From Lumbricus terrestris (taxonomy: Eukaryota; Annelida; Clitellata; Crassiclitellata; Lumbricidae), in contig OX457036.1 in NCBI GenBank assembly GCA_949752735.1, positions 16,462,433 to 16,526,432 of the forward strand: a stretch of 64,000 nt of DNA, read 5' to 3'. The notes under the pieces were generated by a model. The model did not search any database, was not told the origin of the DNA, and saw nothing but the letters and a program-made list of their open reading frames with translations. Positions 1-11,149 of the stretch are shown piece by piece. Position 1 is the stretch's first letter; every line of letters starts with the position of its first letter. Both the position numbers and the translations under genes were made by a program.

Positions 1-162
1 AGTTTTCATTGCGTAAATGTCATATTTGAGGAATTCCATTTCCCAATTATAATTAACAAGATAATGAAAAGTGGCTGTCGGTTATTTATTTGTGTAAACT
101 TCATTTGTACAGACATATAGCTGGAAAAGAAAGTAAAAAATGGCTTCATTTAATACAATACA
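1..162. other. AT-rich unique DNA, nothing recognised
   Basis: Short AT-rich stretch before the first repeat. No motif, repeat or convincing reading frame was seen. Confidence 0.4.
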
Positions 163-164
163 GC

Positions 165-543
165 CATCAAATAAAAAGCAAATCATTTATTTGGCAACCA
201 GAACCAGAACAACAAATCAAATCAAGCATCAAGGAAACAAGGTTAACAAAATATACTAAAGCAGTGCTTAAGGAATGATGCTAATAGTTTCAATTTGGTT
301 GCACAGGAGACCCGGAAGGGGGTCTTGCAATCCCACTAGGGGGGCCCCTTGGCAGCGATACCATGGTGATGATGGCCATTAAGTTGCCATAGAGTGGTCT
401 TGACATAAGATATAGTGAGACAAACCAACTTTAAGAAGAAAACAGCAAACACCTCAACTAAAAGCACGGTTACACATTCGAAGAGCATAGGGCCTTTAGG
501 CTTTAGCAAAGTATGAGGCACACAGTCACTGGATGATTGGGAT
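165..543 (-). mobile_element. Retroelement 3' end, copy 1 (minus)
   Basis: This stretch aligns along most of its length with 12484-12863. Shared blocks include TTGGTTGCACAGG, CCCGGAAGGGG, GATGATGGCCATTA and GGTTACACATTCGA. Read on the minus strand both copies end in CCAAATAAATGATTTG, an AATAAA-like signal followed by a short TTTGA-type repeat. That is the usual look of a LINE or SINE 3' end that inserts by target-primed reverse transcription. The short minus frames here are not conserved between the copies, so I read it as an untranslated 3' region. The family is not identified. Confidence 0.7.
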
Positions 544-1829
544 GCTGCACTGGTGATAGGAATTAGGATCAAACCTAAGTCGTCATCAATTTTATTCAAA
601 GTGAGAGATGGGAGGTTATTTGATAGTTTATCAATTTAAAAACTCTGTAATAAGAAAGAATGATAGGCCACAGTGTGCCAGAATTATTCATTAGTTATTG
701 TCGAGTAGGCCTATAAGGGCACACAGTCTAACTTAAAAAGATAACGATCAAGTAGCAATCTGATGGAAAGAGGAATCTCATGCCCTGATTTAGCAGCTAT
801 AGCTAGACCTATAGCAGTGTAAATGGAAGAGAACGTTTGCACTTCTCTGCCAAGGACCAAGGTTGAAGACAGAAATCTAGTTATTTGGGGAACCAAAAGC
901 ATTCCATCACATCAGTGTGTTGTCCACCAGATGAGGCTAAACACTAAAGACCATTTTTATTTTTACATCATAGAAAATTTGAAGAAGACTGTGTCAGAGA
1001 GCTGAATGACATTATTGGGTTAAACTGCATTTTCAATAAAGCAAAGATTTCGGCAGCAATTCAGACTAATAAAGTGTCAAAGTAAAAGGTTTAGTTGAGG
1101 AGTATGATCTGATATATAAAACAGAAAACAGAAGCAAAAAAACCTGAGAGGCATGTGTTGAAAGTGAATCTTATTTTTTATATTGCAAATCAGAACATGA
1201 GCATGTTCTTAAAATTGACGAATCAGATGCTTAAGACTCATGAATGGCAAATGTCACTTATTGTTTCAAGACCAATCTTTAGAGAGTTCTCTTTTAATTG
1301 ACAGTCTCTAAGGTTATAAATTTCACAGAATTCTGTTTTTCTTCAAGTCATATAAACGAGTACTAAGCATGGGAGCGTGAAAGCGCTGGTCCGATGGAAT
1401 CTGATACACCAGTTATTGACTGGCAGTTCTATAGGCTTATTGTGCAAGCTGATCAAGCAGTGGATTACTGCTGGGAATATCACACTTTTTTAGTTTACAG
1501 AATGCTGTGAATGAATATCTTTTTTCCTATGACTATTTTAGTCACTAATGACCCTATGTTTTGTTCTATTCAACTTCATTTTGTGTGTGAAATCTCACAT
1601 GGCCATTCTTTCAATTTGTAGCTTCAATGCGAATGTATGTGGAAACTTTGGGCTCATTGAGCTAGCTCTAAAATACATTTTATCTTGAAATGTCTTATAC
1701 ACAATTTATTCTGGATCCAAAAGGAACAAAATTAGCAACCATGCTCAGTGAAATTCGAAAATATTTTTTTCTGAATCACCCTAGTGTGTATGTGTGCATA
1801 TGTGTGGCTGCTTATGGATATATTCAATA
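544..1829. other. No gene or repeat recognised
   Basis: AT-rich, non-repetitive sequence with one TAGGCCTA at about 707. Frames are short and contain no known domain. Confidence 0.4.
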
Positions 1830-1831
1830 TA

Positions 1832-2215
1832 CACTGTGACTCAAAGAAGTAAGCCAAACTGTTTTTCAAATATCTCCAATGCCTGATAACATATCACGCT
1901 AAAAGTTTCCAAATATTTAGAGAATTGGATCAGGAATACGATTCCAAAATTTCATGAGATAAAGTCGAACGGATAAAAATATATGAATCTTTCAACTTCA
2001 TATGCCGAAATTTCAGTTTACAAGCAATTTTCTGTTAGATTCAATAAAATGTAAGTTATAACATTTATCTTATATCTCTAATATACTAATATTTTGCCAG
2101 TATTTAGAGAATTCAACCTAGAATAGGATTCCAAAATATCATGTCATAAATTTGAACGCATAAAAAGATATGAATATTTCAGCTTCATCTTCCGAAATTT
2201 CAGTTTTCAGCAAGC
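1832..2215 (+). mobile_element. Left part of Tc1/mariner-like foldback element
   Basis: The block starts after a TA dinucleotide with CACTGTGACTCAAAG AAGTAAGCC. This has the same layout as the 47588 element end (CAGGGTGCGCC, AAAAAGTAATCCC). Two direct repeats of about 186 bp follow (TTTAGAGAATT at about 1917 and 2103), each carrying GATTCCAAAAT, a tail with TATGAAT, and CCGAAATTTCAGTTT. Subterminal repeat units of the same size occur in the 47588 element. No right end was found, so this copy is truncated or too diverged to follow. Confidence 0.5.
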
Positions 2216-3534
2216 CTGTATATTGTGTTCTTTGCGTTTTCGACGCTTGATAGTTCCCAATTTTGGTCTTCAGTGATCCTGGAATAAAAACTATTAATAA
2301 TAATAATACCTCCCCAATGACATGCGATATACCTAACTATGCTTAGTACTTTCACCATAGCAGTTTGGAGTCCTCTCTTAACATGAACCCCTTCTAGCAA
2401 CCTCTTGGTCTGTAAGCGTACATGTGCTTGCATGTATACATATGTAGGCTACATATATAGGCTGATAATGGTTGAACATCTACAAGACGTATTAAGCGCG
2501 AAACTTAATGAACGACCGCTTTGGTCGATGAATGTGGACTAGTTGATCCGATAGGCTTCGTCCTTCTCTCAGGTCGTTGTCGTCGGTCGAGGGCGAAAGG
2601 CAATAACGGAGGTCGTCGTCGTCTAAGGAGACTTAGACGCATGTGAACGGACGATGGGTGCGTTTTCGACTGCAGCCTTCGTGGAATAAACACCCTTCTT
2701 TATTTCTTCATTATTTCTTTCTCTTATTTCTTTCCTTATTCGATTCATTTCGATTGATACATCGGTAGGAATTCCATGACCTTCATCTATCCATGCAAGT
2801 CTTCAACCAGATGCAGGGTGTTTGAGCGTGAGTGTGACCGGATGGTCACTGACAGCATCCACGCATTTATTTTCAAATCTGAATGCCGTCCTGTCGCTCA
2901 TTAGGTCAGCATAGCCAGGAAACGTCCAGGCACTTCCTTTTCTGCAATGTCAGCGCTGACCAGATACATATCATTGTACTCCATACTGATACTTGCAAAG
3001 ATAGTAGTATATTCGTTTAATAAAAATTCAATCTGACAAACCGCAGAATGATTACAGATACAGGTTATACGAAATACGGCCCGCTTCACACGACACGCAG
3101 ATCGGCTACACAGCGGGTAGCTTAACACTAAATAAAACAATACAATACATTTTATTATTTCTAACGTGCTTTAACAAGACAAAACACGTTTTGCACAAAA
3201 GTGCACGGCCTATGATGTTAACAGTCGCTACAAGCAAACAAAGTCATCTGAGAGTAATAACGCAGCCAAAAGACAACAACACGAGTCACAATCGAAAGAA
3301 CACTGATGAAGACATAAGAGTTCAGCCGGAAAGTTTCTCGTACGATGTTACGATGAATATTACAGTCCCTGCTTGGTGGTCGAAGCAAAGAACAGCAACG
3401 AGCAGAACTATCGCAAACACGTAGCACCGCAACGGTACAATCCTCGCTTAAAGACAGTAAATGAAGCACAAAAACTTTCTCTCGTCTCATCGTCTCATTC
3501 GCGTAGTATTTAAGTCCGGAGATTGAATCGTAGG
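2216..3534. other. Unclassified; GC-rich patch 2505-2690
   Basis: No recognised gene. A GC-richer patch at 2505-2690 is rich in CGTCGT and CGAC steps, and its open minus frame has no known domain. A minus frame at 2901-3140 and frames at 3191-3571 also match nothing I recognise. Confidence 0.35.
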
Positions 3535-3740
3535 CTGGCGGAAATGATGGTATTGTGATCAAAACTTGCATCGCTTGCAGAGGACAAAATAGTCCAATGG
3601 TGAAACGCCGGTTTCATAAGGTCCACGCCAAGATATTGCTGGCGGATATGATGACATTGTGACCAACCTGGCATCCCTTGCGGAAGATGGAGTAGACCCG
3701 TCCAAGGCGAAACGCCGGTTGCCTTAAGTCCACAACAAGA
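3535..3740 (+). repeat. Tandem duplication of a ~104-bp unit
   Basis: Two adjacent copies start with CTGGCGGA at 3535 and 3639 and share AAACGCCGGTT and AAGTCCAC. On the plus strand the second copy reads as a peptide of coding-like composition (G-Y-D-D-I-V-T-N-L-A-S-L then A-E-D-G-V-D-P-S-K-A-K-R-R). The first copy has lost this composition. It may be a fragment of an old coding sequence or transposon. I do not recognise the family. Confidence 0.6.
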
Positions 3741-4138
3741 AACATGCGATGCAAAATCCCGTTCAAACATCACGAAAACGAAGACGATAAAGTCAGAGAA
3801 GCAGTCACGACTTCAAAAGACTAATAAATATTCGTAAATTTCTCAGCGAATTACTCTACAGACACAATAATTTGCCGTAACGACTCAGAGGCCAAATCGT
3901 CGGCCATTTTGCCAACGACAAAAAAAAACAAAAAAAACCCAAAAAAAACACACAACGACAAAAAAAAAGATCAACGTGAATGAGTGGCCAAGCTTGCAAG
4001 GTCTATAGCTTAGTTTTTTGGAGTTGCTTTGGCTGAAAAGTCATCGGAAATTTTCACTGCAGAATTTCTCTATCGCAGTAAAATCCACCTATTTCTCAAC
4101 TTCTCGATCAAATATTGATCCAAAGCGAATTTGTAAAT
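3741..4138. other. A-rich stretch, no gene
   Basis: Contains A-runs interrupted by single C bases at 3920-3970. Nothing else was recognised. Confidence 0.4.
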
Positions 4139-4362
4139 TTATGAACAACTTGATGAACAACTTGATGAACAACAGACAATACTTTCGGAAGTTTGGACTG
4201 CAAGATGTCTATAGGCCTCTGTGGATGACACGCTCGCGTAGAGAACAACATTGATGAACAACTTGTTGAACAACATTGATGAACAACTTGATGAACAATT
4301 GATGAACAATTTGATAAACAACTTGATGAACAACATTGATGAACAACATTGATGAACAACTT
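4139..4362 (+). repeat. 12-bp minisatellite (TTGATGAACAAC)n
   Basis: Imperfect tandem copies of TTGATGAACAAC. They are interrupted at about 4177-4250 by a segment containing CGGAAGTTTGGACTGCAAGA, which recurs at about 6200. The 12-bp period keeps frames open on both strands, which explains the artefactual frames here. Confidence 0.85.
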
Positions 4363-4640
4363 TACGAGCAACCCATGGATGACGGCACGCAATTTTTGCC
4401 AAATTTGAACCCCTCCACACGTTCTCACACAAAGTAACACCCCTCAAAAATGGTATCACAAAGCTCTGACCCTACTGCGTACCAAACCAAATTTTCTTTT
4501 TTGTAACAAAACATGTTCCAAAATAACATTCATTGTCATTGGAATAAGCGTAGGCTATAATTTGGCTCTGTGCTAAAGAGGGAAAATGAAAATCTCAGCC
4601 GGTAGAGCACAATCTGACACATAATGGATTATGTATGTAT

Positions 4641-4852
4641 TTGTACATGTCATAGCACCCCTTCAAAAATCTACTCAGAAGCGCTCCCAACTACAGCGCG
4701 TACACTGAATCGGAGTTTCACTCCGAAGCGCTTGAGCAATTGCGAGTGAAGGACTTACTCAAGGTCCCTACGAGGCGGCTTGAGGTGGATTCGAAACTGC
4801 AACCCTCCGGCTGTAAGGCAACGAACATACCCACTGTACCACCGAGCCCCAC
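4641..4852 (-). mobile_element. tRNA-derived SINE, family 1 (minus copy)
   Basis: Reverse complement of the SINE at 4881-5093. The tail (GCACCCCTTC) lies at the left and the tRNA-like head at the right, near 4850. The body shares CAATTGCGAGTGAAGGAC and GAAACTCCGA-type blocks with the other copies. The box B region is slightly damaged (GGATTCGAAACTGC). Confidence 0.8.
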
Positions 4853-4880
4853 TAAATGTATATGGATATTTATATAGCGC

Positions 4881-5093
4881 CTGGGTGCGGTGGTGTAGTG
4901 GTGGCATCGTCGCCTTGAAGCCGGAAGGTTCGAGGTTCGAATCCACCTCGCCGCGTAAGGACCTTGGGCAAGTCCTTCACTCGCAATTGCTCAGCGCTTC
5001 GGCGTGAAACTCCGATGCAGTGTCCGCGCTGTAGTCGGGAGCGCCTCTGAATAGCGGTTGAGGGCTTGAAGAGGCGCTATAACAAGTGTGCTT
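4881..5093 (+). mobile_element. tRNA-derived SINE, family 1
   Basis: The head has RNA polymerase III promoter boxes like a tRNA: box A TGGTGTAGTGG and box B GGTTCGAATCC. The body is CTTGGGCAAGTCCTTCACTC, then CAATTGCTCAGCGCTTC, then GAAACTCCGATGCAGTG, and the tail is GGCGCTATAACAAGTG. Copies at 11150 and 29094 share all of these blocks. It forms a head-to-head pair with the minus copy at 4641. Confidence 0.88.
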
Positions 5094-5500
5094 AGGAACA
5101 AACAAACCTCACGAAGACGTACCAGAGGCTGAGCAGTTTCCGGCGCTGCCGATCCAGTCCGTCTGTCGACAGACGATGGACCACATCTCTTCTTCGGATT
5201 CGTTGCATCGGATGATCAACTTGTCGCCCACCCTCTGAGACCACGACCTCAGCGGAAGTGGGAAATTCGGACATCCGATGGCTACGAGCAGGCCAGAAAA
5301 GACAGCAACGATTTTAACAAAGCTTCTTCTTCTTCTTCAGGTTCTCTGCCGCTAGGCAGGTTCGGCTGTCCAATGTCGCCACTCTTCCCTCTTAAAAACT
5401 AAGCTTACAATTTGTAATTTGTATGGTATTCATATAGAAACTCGAGCAGCCACAGCTTAATTGCTGGGCCTCACGGGATCAGCCCCTTAATTAATTAATT
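5094..5500. other. No gene recognised
   Basis: Moderately GC-rich to 5300, including a short (CTT)n at 5326-5340. The minus frame at 5092-5274 has no known domain. Confidence 0.35.
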
Positions 5501-5520
5501 GAATTACCGATTACTTAACT

Positions 5521-5660
5521 TATTAAGGGTATACGCGGGTATAGGCCTACAGCCCTGCAGCGTAGCCTATACTCGCCTCCGGGAAAAAGTGGAAGCATGT
5601 ACTCACCTCAAAAAACGAGGGTACACGCGGATATATACAGCGTATACTCACTTCAGTAAG
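5521..5660 (+). repeat. Local ~80-bp repeat pair with micro-insertions
   Basis: A unit at about 5528-5580 (GGGTATACGCGGG... TACTCGCCTC) is repeated at about 5620-5655 (GGGTACACGCGG... TACTCACTTC). The first copy carries extra GGCCTA and GCCTA after TA, where the second copy reads straight through. It is one of the comparisons behind the micro-insertion finding. Confidence 0.6.
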
Positions 5661-6500
5661 ACCAAGTGGGCATGCGCAGGGAAAAATGGCGATTTTCGAA
5701 GGTAAAAAATCATGAAATTAGAGCGTCTTATGCCAGTTTGAAGGTATTGTGTGGCGAAAAATCTCGGAAAAGCTTCCGTGACTAATACAAATGTCGTCAG
5801 AACTTTGGTTGACTAAGAAAAGGTCGTCAGAAGTTTTTTGCCTCAAAAAGTCGATTTTTTCGGCGGCAGCGTATGGCCTACTCACCTCAAACGTTCGGTG
5901 TACAGCCCTGAGGCTAACTAAGTTCTTCCAAGTTCAAAAACAAGTAGGCCTCTACATGTTCCCAAAAAATGTCTTATTGAGATTCAGGCCTAGACTATAC
6001 ACGTTTCACACGTTCAGATTGTTCGCCTGAATGAATGCAAAATTTGTTGGCTGTGCAATTGCGCTGAACTGACGATACGAGACTTGTACATAATGCACTA
6101 CTTCACTTTGTTAAACGTTCCAAACCTTGTTATAACATAAACACTGCTAACGCTAATAGGTGTTTGCATGGTTGCGAGACCATGGCGTGAAAGGCGCCAA
6201 TGCTCTCGGAAGTTTGGACTGCAAGATGTCTAGGCAGAAGCGTGCTCTCATAATTATTTCTTGTCTGACGCATTTTATTTTATACCTAGAAGAGTAATTA
6301 TTAACTGTTTATGATATTCTGAAGTATTGCATTTACTCGACATTTAGTTTAACGAACTTTCCACTGCTCGTAACAAGAGCAAAATGAAGAAATAGTTCTG
6401 ATAAATTTTATAACGTATCATTTTATCCACCTTAGAACTGTAGGCCTAATTGGCTGAGGTTGGCTCACACAACCTTTAAACATTTGTCGGGTCCTTGATT
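5661..6500. other. No gene recognised
   Basis: AT-rich DNA with no known domain. It contains CGGAAGTTTGGACTGCAAGA near 6200, matching 4187. Confidence 0.35.
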
Positions 6501-6744
6501 TTATATTATGTGATCATTAGGCACGACGTTTGTCCTGGGCACGACGTTAAACTGCATCCATCCTCTGCCACAGGGAACCAGCAACTTCCCTGTGCCGGTC
6601 CTAAGCCCGGATAAAATGAGGAAGGTTTGCCAGATGGGTGGAGATACACTGGCAGTAAAAGACCAAGACCATTGAAATCCGCAAAAACCACGGCACAAGT
6701 GACATAGCGACCCAGATGCTTCAAGGTGTCATGATGTGGAGCTG

Positions 6745-6820
6745 ACATGCACAGGCCGGTCAGTACAGATCAGTGGAGAGAGTCGGGGGGGAGAGAGCGT
6801 GGGACACATACGGGCATTGA
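6745..6820 (+). pseudogene. LINE reverse transcriptase C-terminal end, fragment
   Basis: The plus frame ends with residues E-R-A-W-D-T-Y-G-H and a stop at 6818-6820. The last residues and the following GACCC block match the end of the LINE frame at 61357-61800 (I-D-T-N-G-H, stop, GCCC). It is a short 5'-truncated fragment; the rest of the reverse transcriptase is absent. Confidence 0.5.
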
Positions 6821-6889
6821 CCCAGGTTGTCCTTCGTGCCTCTCTCCCAATATTCTCTTCATCAGACAAGGTGGTCTAGCTGGTTCAAG

Positions 6890-7022
6890 ATGTTAAAGGT
6901 ATGGACCTGCAGACCGGACAGGTTGAAGATGGGCAACATGACGCGAGACAGACTCAAACAGAGAGTGGCGCCGGACACCTACGGGCGTTTAGCCCAAGGA
7001 TTTCGATGATGATGATGATGAT
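6890..7022 (+). pseudogene. Second LINE 3' end with (GAT)n tail
   Basis: The frame reads T-R-D-R-L-K-Q-R-V-A-P-D-T-Y-G-R, the typical end of a LINE reverse transcriptase. It is followed by TTTAGCCC and a (GAT)n tail at 7005-7023, as at 61800-61830. Two related LINE 3' ends therefore lie within 200 bp, suggesting repeated insertion into the same place. Confidence 0.5.
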
Positions 7023-8290
7023 CATTAGGCAATTCAAACCACCTTACCCCATTTGCGATGGTTCTTGAAAGCAGACGTAAGAATTAAGTAGGCTGCGAGT
7101 GTTGCCTTATTCAACCCTCCAATTGCGCTTCGCTATATAAAATACCACTGAGAATATTATTCGCTTGCCTTTGGATGTTAAAGCGTAGGTCGATTACAAT
7201 TGACATTTTGTTGATTACACTCTTTTCATTACCAACACATACCTTAAAAGCGAGAATAGACAAGACAGATGTTTGCAAACAGCATGTAATCCTATACATG
7301 GCGTTCTAGTAGGATGCTGTCTTTTCTCACTCGCAGCAAATAGGGACAAGGCAATGCCAGCAAGTATCTCGCTAGCAAATAGCCTACGCGGGAATCTAAT
7401 ACGTCATAATGTCAGCGCCTGTGCTGTAGTCATGGCAACCGTTAGGCAGCCGGTGCCCCTTGGGAATTCGGGACGCATTCCAGACCGACCAGACACGTCA
7501 GCATCACCGTTCAGAGGAACCACATTGGACGTAAGTCACGGTTTGCTCATCCATCGTACGCTCAATGCCTAATGTATGCTGGGCTATATTTGGGCTATGT
7601 ATTAGGCCTACTACTTCGCTCTGCAAACCGCATACATGCTCACATGGATAGTTATTTGGACCATTGCCTATGGTGGTTATGCTACAAATGTTGCTGAAGA
7701 TGGTTATGCTACAAATGTTGCTGAAGATGATGCCAATGATGATGCTGGTGATAAAAAATGATAACGCTGATGTATCATGCTGAAAATCATTACAACGATG
7801 TCTACAACAGAAATTTACTATAGGCCTATCAAGTGCATGCTCGTTGAATTAATTAAACATAGTTTACTAGTTAAGAATTGTGTTTTATCGTACACTTTTA
7901 TGTCTTATTAGTTTATTATGCCCTCTGCCTAAATTTATTTCATTGTTACATGCAAGTAATCCACTAGCGGAAGTCAGGTTCCTTGGTATGTATGTATGCA
8001 TGTATATGACCATTTATATAGAGCCTTAACTAGAATCTCACGAAGGCGCTTAACGTAGTTAACCAACAGATCTAAACAGATGCGATTTAAGAGATTCAGA
8101 AAATGTTTCTTTAGTGACGTAGTTCTATTGATTCTTTGTCTAAACTGTAGGTCTACTTTTTTCTTGATGTCTATTATTGACTCCACGACATGAAATCGGT
8201 TTTATATTCGCCTTATAGTCTTATACATAAGATTTGCTAAGTTGCGTTTTATCGCAGCTTTAAACAGTACTCTTCAGCCGAGGTTGTGCA
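7023..8290. other. No gene recognised
   Basis: AT-rich DNA. A short direct repeat (GGTTATGCTACAAATGTTGC, twice) lies at 7674-7725. Nothing else was identified. Confidence 0.35.
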
Positions 8291-8292
8291 AT

Positions 8293-8360
8293 GAGCGCTT
8301 CTGAATAGTAACCTTGAAGGGCGCTATGTATATCTCTATAATGAATGAATGAATGATGTC
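8293..8360 (+). mobile_element. Solitary SINE family 1 tail
   Basis: GAGCGCTTCTGAATAG then CTTGAAGGGCGCTAT matches the 3' third of the family 1 SINE. It is followed by an (ATGA)n-like tail. The head is absent. Similar solo tails occur at about 9730, 11067, 17575, 23083, 29675, 41050, 42447, 52636 and 53872. Confidence 0.6.
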
Positions 8361-8404
8361 ATCATTGTTACTTGGTTCAAATTCAATAGAATGTATGGTC
8401 TATT

Positions 8405-8600
8405 TATAGGGACCGGTAGCACAATGGAAAACACGCTGGTGTAGAGTGTAACGATTTCGAGCCCCCGTTGAGCGGACGTGCTTTGTATAGGCTGCTATTA
8501 ACACAGATTATTGCAGACTGTCTGTTCAGTTAGCAGTAAAGCTTTATGTATTCTGTTATCTGAATTAGGCCTACAACTGCATAATTGTACACTCTAACCG
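8405..8600 (+). mobile_element. tRNA-like SINE head, second family
   Basis: GGACCGGTAGCACAATGG resembles a tRNA 5' end with box A (TAGCACAATGG). GATTTCGAGCCCC is a box B-like T-arm. The body differs from family 1. It has no tRNA-like 3' acceptor, so it is not a tRNA gene. Confidence 0.55.
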
Positions 8601-8625
8601 GTTGCGGTCTTTTGATTAGACGAAG

Positions 8626-8675
<50 letters not shown>

Positions 8676-8676
8676 G

Positions 8677-8717
<41 letters not shown>

Positions 8718-8720
8718 TAC
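8626..8720 (+). repeat. (ATT)n then (ATC)n trinucleotide array
   Basis: Two adjoining pure trinucleotide runs immediately 3' (on the minus strand) of the CUB exon. Confidence 0.95.
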
Positions 8721-8813
8721 TTCATCTGACCGAGTTTCACTTGACTTTCCCTTGCCTTAGAATACCTAGCAACAGCTCCTGCCATTGAAACTCGCATCTG
8801 CTACGACGCTCAC

Positions 8814-9131
8814 CTGTGTAGTGTATAATGTAGAGGTCGTTAGTTCCAAGCAGAGACAGAGACAAGGCAATGTGATTCGTTTCCGAGAGGTAGAGTCTGC
8901 GCGTCGGTGCCGCGGTCGTGGCCTGGTCCCAGCCGCATAGCACCAGTGGACTGCGTCTGCCCGCGTCCTGAACAGCACCGATCTCGACGCAGGCGTTCGA
9001 GAACTTCGGGTCCCGGATCGTCGGTGATTGGAAGGCTACAAGACGCAGAAGGACCTGCTGACCCGGTCGGACCCACAGCGTCCATGGACAGCGGTCGCGA
9101 CCGTACTGGGACTCGGTGCTGACGATGCTCG
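8814..9131 (-). CDS. CUB-like domain exon (SUEL-CUB gene)
   Basis: Minus-strand exon of 318 nt (106 codons). The acceptor is GGATTCATAG before 9131, after a pyrimidine-rich tract, and the donor is CAG|GTGAGC at 8814/8813. Both borders are phase 1, so the exon is symmetric and compatible with the lectin exon upstream at 25602. The peptide resembles a CUB beta-sandwich: I-V-S near the start, Y-G-R-D-R-C-P-W-T-L-W-V, then R-P-G-Q-Q-V-L-L-R-L, N-A-C-V-E-I-G, L-V-L-C-G, and a final L-Y-I-I-H-Y-T-G. CUB domains act extracellularly in protein or glycan binding. The first conserved CUB cysteine is not in this exon, so a small exon between the two may be missing from this annotation. GC content is clearly above the surroundings. 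The full-length protein cannot be reconstructed here. The serine run seen just upstream in frame is the intron pyrimidine tract. Confidence 0.72.
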
Positions 9132-9227
9132 CTATGAATCCGGATGACGATGATGAGGATGAGGATGATGAGTGAGATGACAAACGAAGATCAGCGCGAC
9201 AGAGGCTGTCCTCTCTGGATAACACTA

Positions 9228-9366
9228 GCAACATCACCATAAACACAACAGATGATTAAAACAATGCATGTATTGTTATTATTATGTGCTTTGTATAACA
9301 ACATCACCATAAACACAGCAGCTGACTAAACAATGCATGTATTGTTATTAGCCTATTCTGTGCTTA
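9228..9366 (+). repeat. Tandem duplication of ~65 bp
   Basis: ACATCACCATAAACACA and AATGCATGTATTGTTATTA occur in both copies. The second copy carries an extra GCCTA (9351-9355) directly after TA. The duplication is recent, so this insertion is recent too. Confidence 0.85.
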
Positions 9367-9797
9367 GTATTGTATGTAGGCCTAGAGAGAATAAAACATC
9401 AATAATACAATAACTAGGCCTATAGCGATGCCACAATATTGGACTTCGTTTGACATTTACGAAGTTGCCTCACGAGGGCAGAGAACGAAACAGAAGGAAT
9501 ACAATATGCAAATAAGTTTATAGTTTAATTTTATAATACAGTGTAACTTATATATTGCATTTATAACTATATATTACCATTTGAAATTAATTATAATTAG
9601 AGAATAAATTGTGGAATAAACTGAACAGGAGACAGGCGGATGTTTCTACAAAACGAGCCTTTAATCCACAACTGTTCTAGTTCTGTCTGGTGACGTTTCT
9701 ACTTCCCCACCCCGTTGGCTTCAACGTTGAGAGCGCCTCTGAATGGTTCACATTCATTTTGAGTTTGATTAGTTTCTTTTTCATAGCAACGATGTTT

Positions 9798-9868
9798 ATC
9801 GTCACCCTCCCTTCTTCTTTGGCTTGGGACTGGCACTAGCAGAGTAAGGACAGTGGCGAAATTGAAAC
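9798..9868 (+). mobile_element. Dispersed repeat (GGGACTGGCACT family)
   Basis: CACCCTCC then TTGGGACTGGCACTAGCAGAG then GACAGTGGCG is shared with 31000-31075, 53429-53460 and 55695-55770. It looks like a short interspersed element fragment; its class is unknown. Confidence 0.55.
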
Positions 9869-10919
9869 GAATAAGCCGTCATTAAGTACACTACTCCGTT
9901 TAATAGAACATAAACAACGGTTGAACGACGTCTTGAAGCATCCAATGCACCATAATTAGGATTACAGAGGCGCCGTGATTAACCACCGTAGCAGCAGTAT
10001 AATCCCTAAAGTAACTGGCGGGGTTAATGATTCGGATCAAGGCTACAGTCATTTAAGAAGGAGACTAGCCATAGCAGCGCTAAACACGAAAGGCAATGTG
10101 TGATAGACCACCATAAACACTTTAGCCACCGGAGACGTTGCTTATCCGGCTGTCGACCAACAAATTGAGACTTAAGGTAGACAGAGGCGAACTCGAGCAC
10201 TTCATCAGTGGCCGCCGCGTCTGCTCCACACCAGACAGTAAAAACATGGCAACAGACACAGCATTAGGCTCAACCAGGTTATTAGAGGATACTTGGATAT
10301 GGGGCTATATGAACGGCACTAACATCGACGTGCTCATGATGATACATTGAAGTGGCTGAGGACCGCCGTTGCCACACGAGATCGCAGTCATTCTGTCAGG
10401 GAACGGCTCTACATAATGGAAATCATTCATTAGCCGTACAACGTAGTCGCTGCTAGGAAGAATTCGCTTCTTTCATCTGATGTCGATGTTGATGGTGCTT
10501 TACGCTTCTGAGTGTCTCGAAGGAGGGCGGTGGAGCAGCTGCACGAATCTTCTGTCTTAGATGCTCTGGTTTTTTGGACTAATGCCAATATTACTGAATC
10601 GCAATAGAACGTAAAGAATGTGGCCATGTAAGCTTATACGACAAGACATTGTCCTTCAGTTACAATCAAAAGTCGCGCTTTAGAACCGATTGTGTGTTAT
10701 ACGTTTATAGTCCTTATTGACAACAGACAATTTGCAACTGACAAATAACGGGGACAGACCAGGAATAAACAACAAAACACGAAATAATTGACAACGGCAG
10801 ACAACCTAAATTGACAATGAACATCGAATTGTAACAGCAATGATGCTGCTGTTGATGATAATCTAGTGATGATGATGGCAATGATGGTGGTGATGGTGAT
10901 GATGAATACGGCAGTTTAC
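9869..10919. other. Non-repetitive intronic DNA with homeodomain-like sites
   Basis: No coding evidence; the plus frame at 10138-10350 has no known domain. The 9945-10030 part holds GGATTA, TAATCCC and TTAATGATT motifs, of the kind bound by Otx-type homeodomain proteins. This is suggestive only. Confidence 0.3.
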
Positions 10920-10938
10920 GCATCGTATTCAACATTAA

Positions 10939-10944
<6 letters not shown>

Positions 10945-10976
<32 letters not shown>
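10945..10976 (+). repeat. (AAT)n microsatellite
   Basis: Pure trinucleotide run. Confidence 0.9.
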
Positions 10977-11149
10977 TGTAGAGATTAAAGTATTCATTGG
11001 CTCTGCACTTTAGAATGTGTTCTCTTCGAAGAACATCTTTCCTCTGTCTCAAAACTACTTTATGTTAACTGGGAGCGACTCTGAGTGGTGTGCACTGTGA
11101 GAGGCGCTTCGTAAATTTATGGAGAAAATACAACACAATATACAGGAGA

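Noticed and set aside
336..599. Minus frame as a conserved small protein
   Set aside because: The frame is not conserved in the second copy at 12484-12863; it is a repeat 3' region.
2901..3571. Minus frames as downstream exons (membrane or tail) of the SUEL-CUB gene
   Set aside because: No transmembrane segment with convincing splice sites in phase 1.
4881..4950. tRNA gene
   Set aside because: Box A and B are present, but no cloverleaf acceptor pairing closes it and several dispersed copies share a non-tRNA body: a SINE. The same holds at 8405, 13489, 35436 and 54400.
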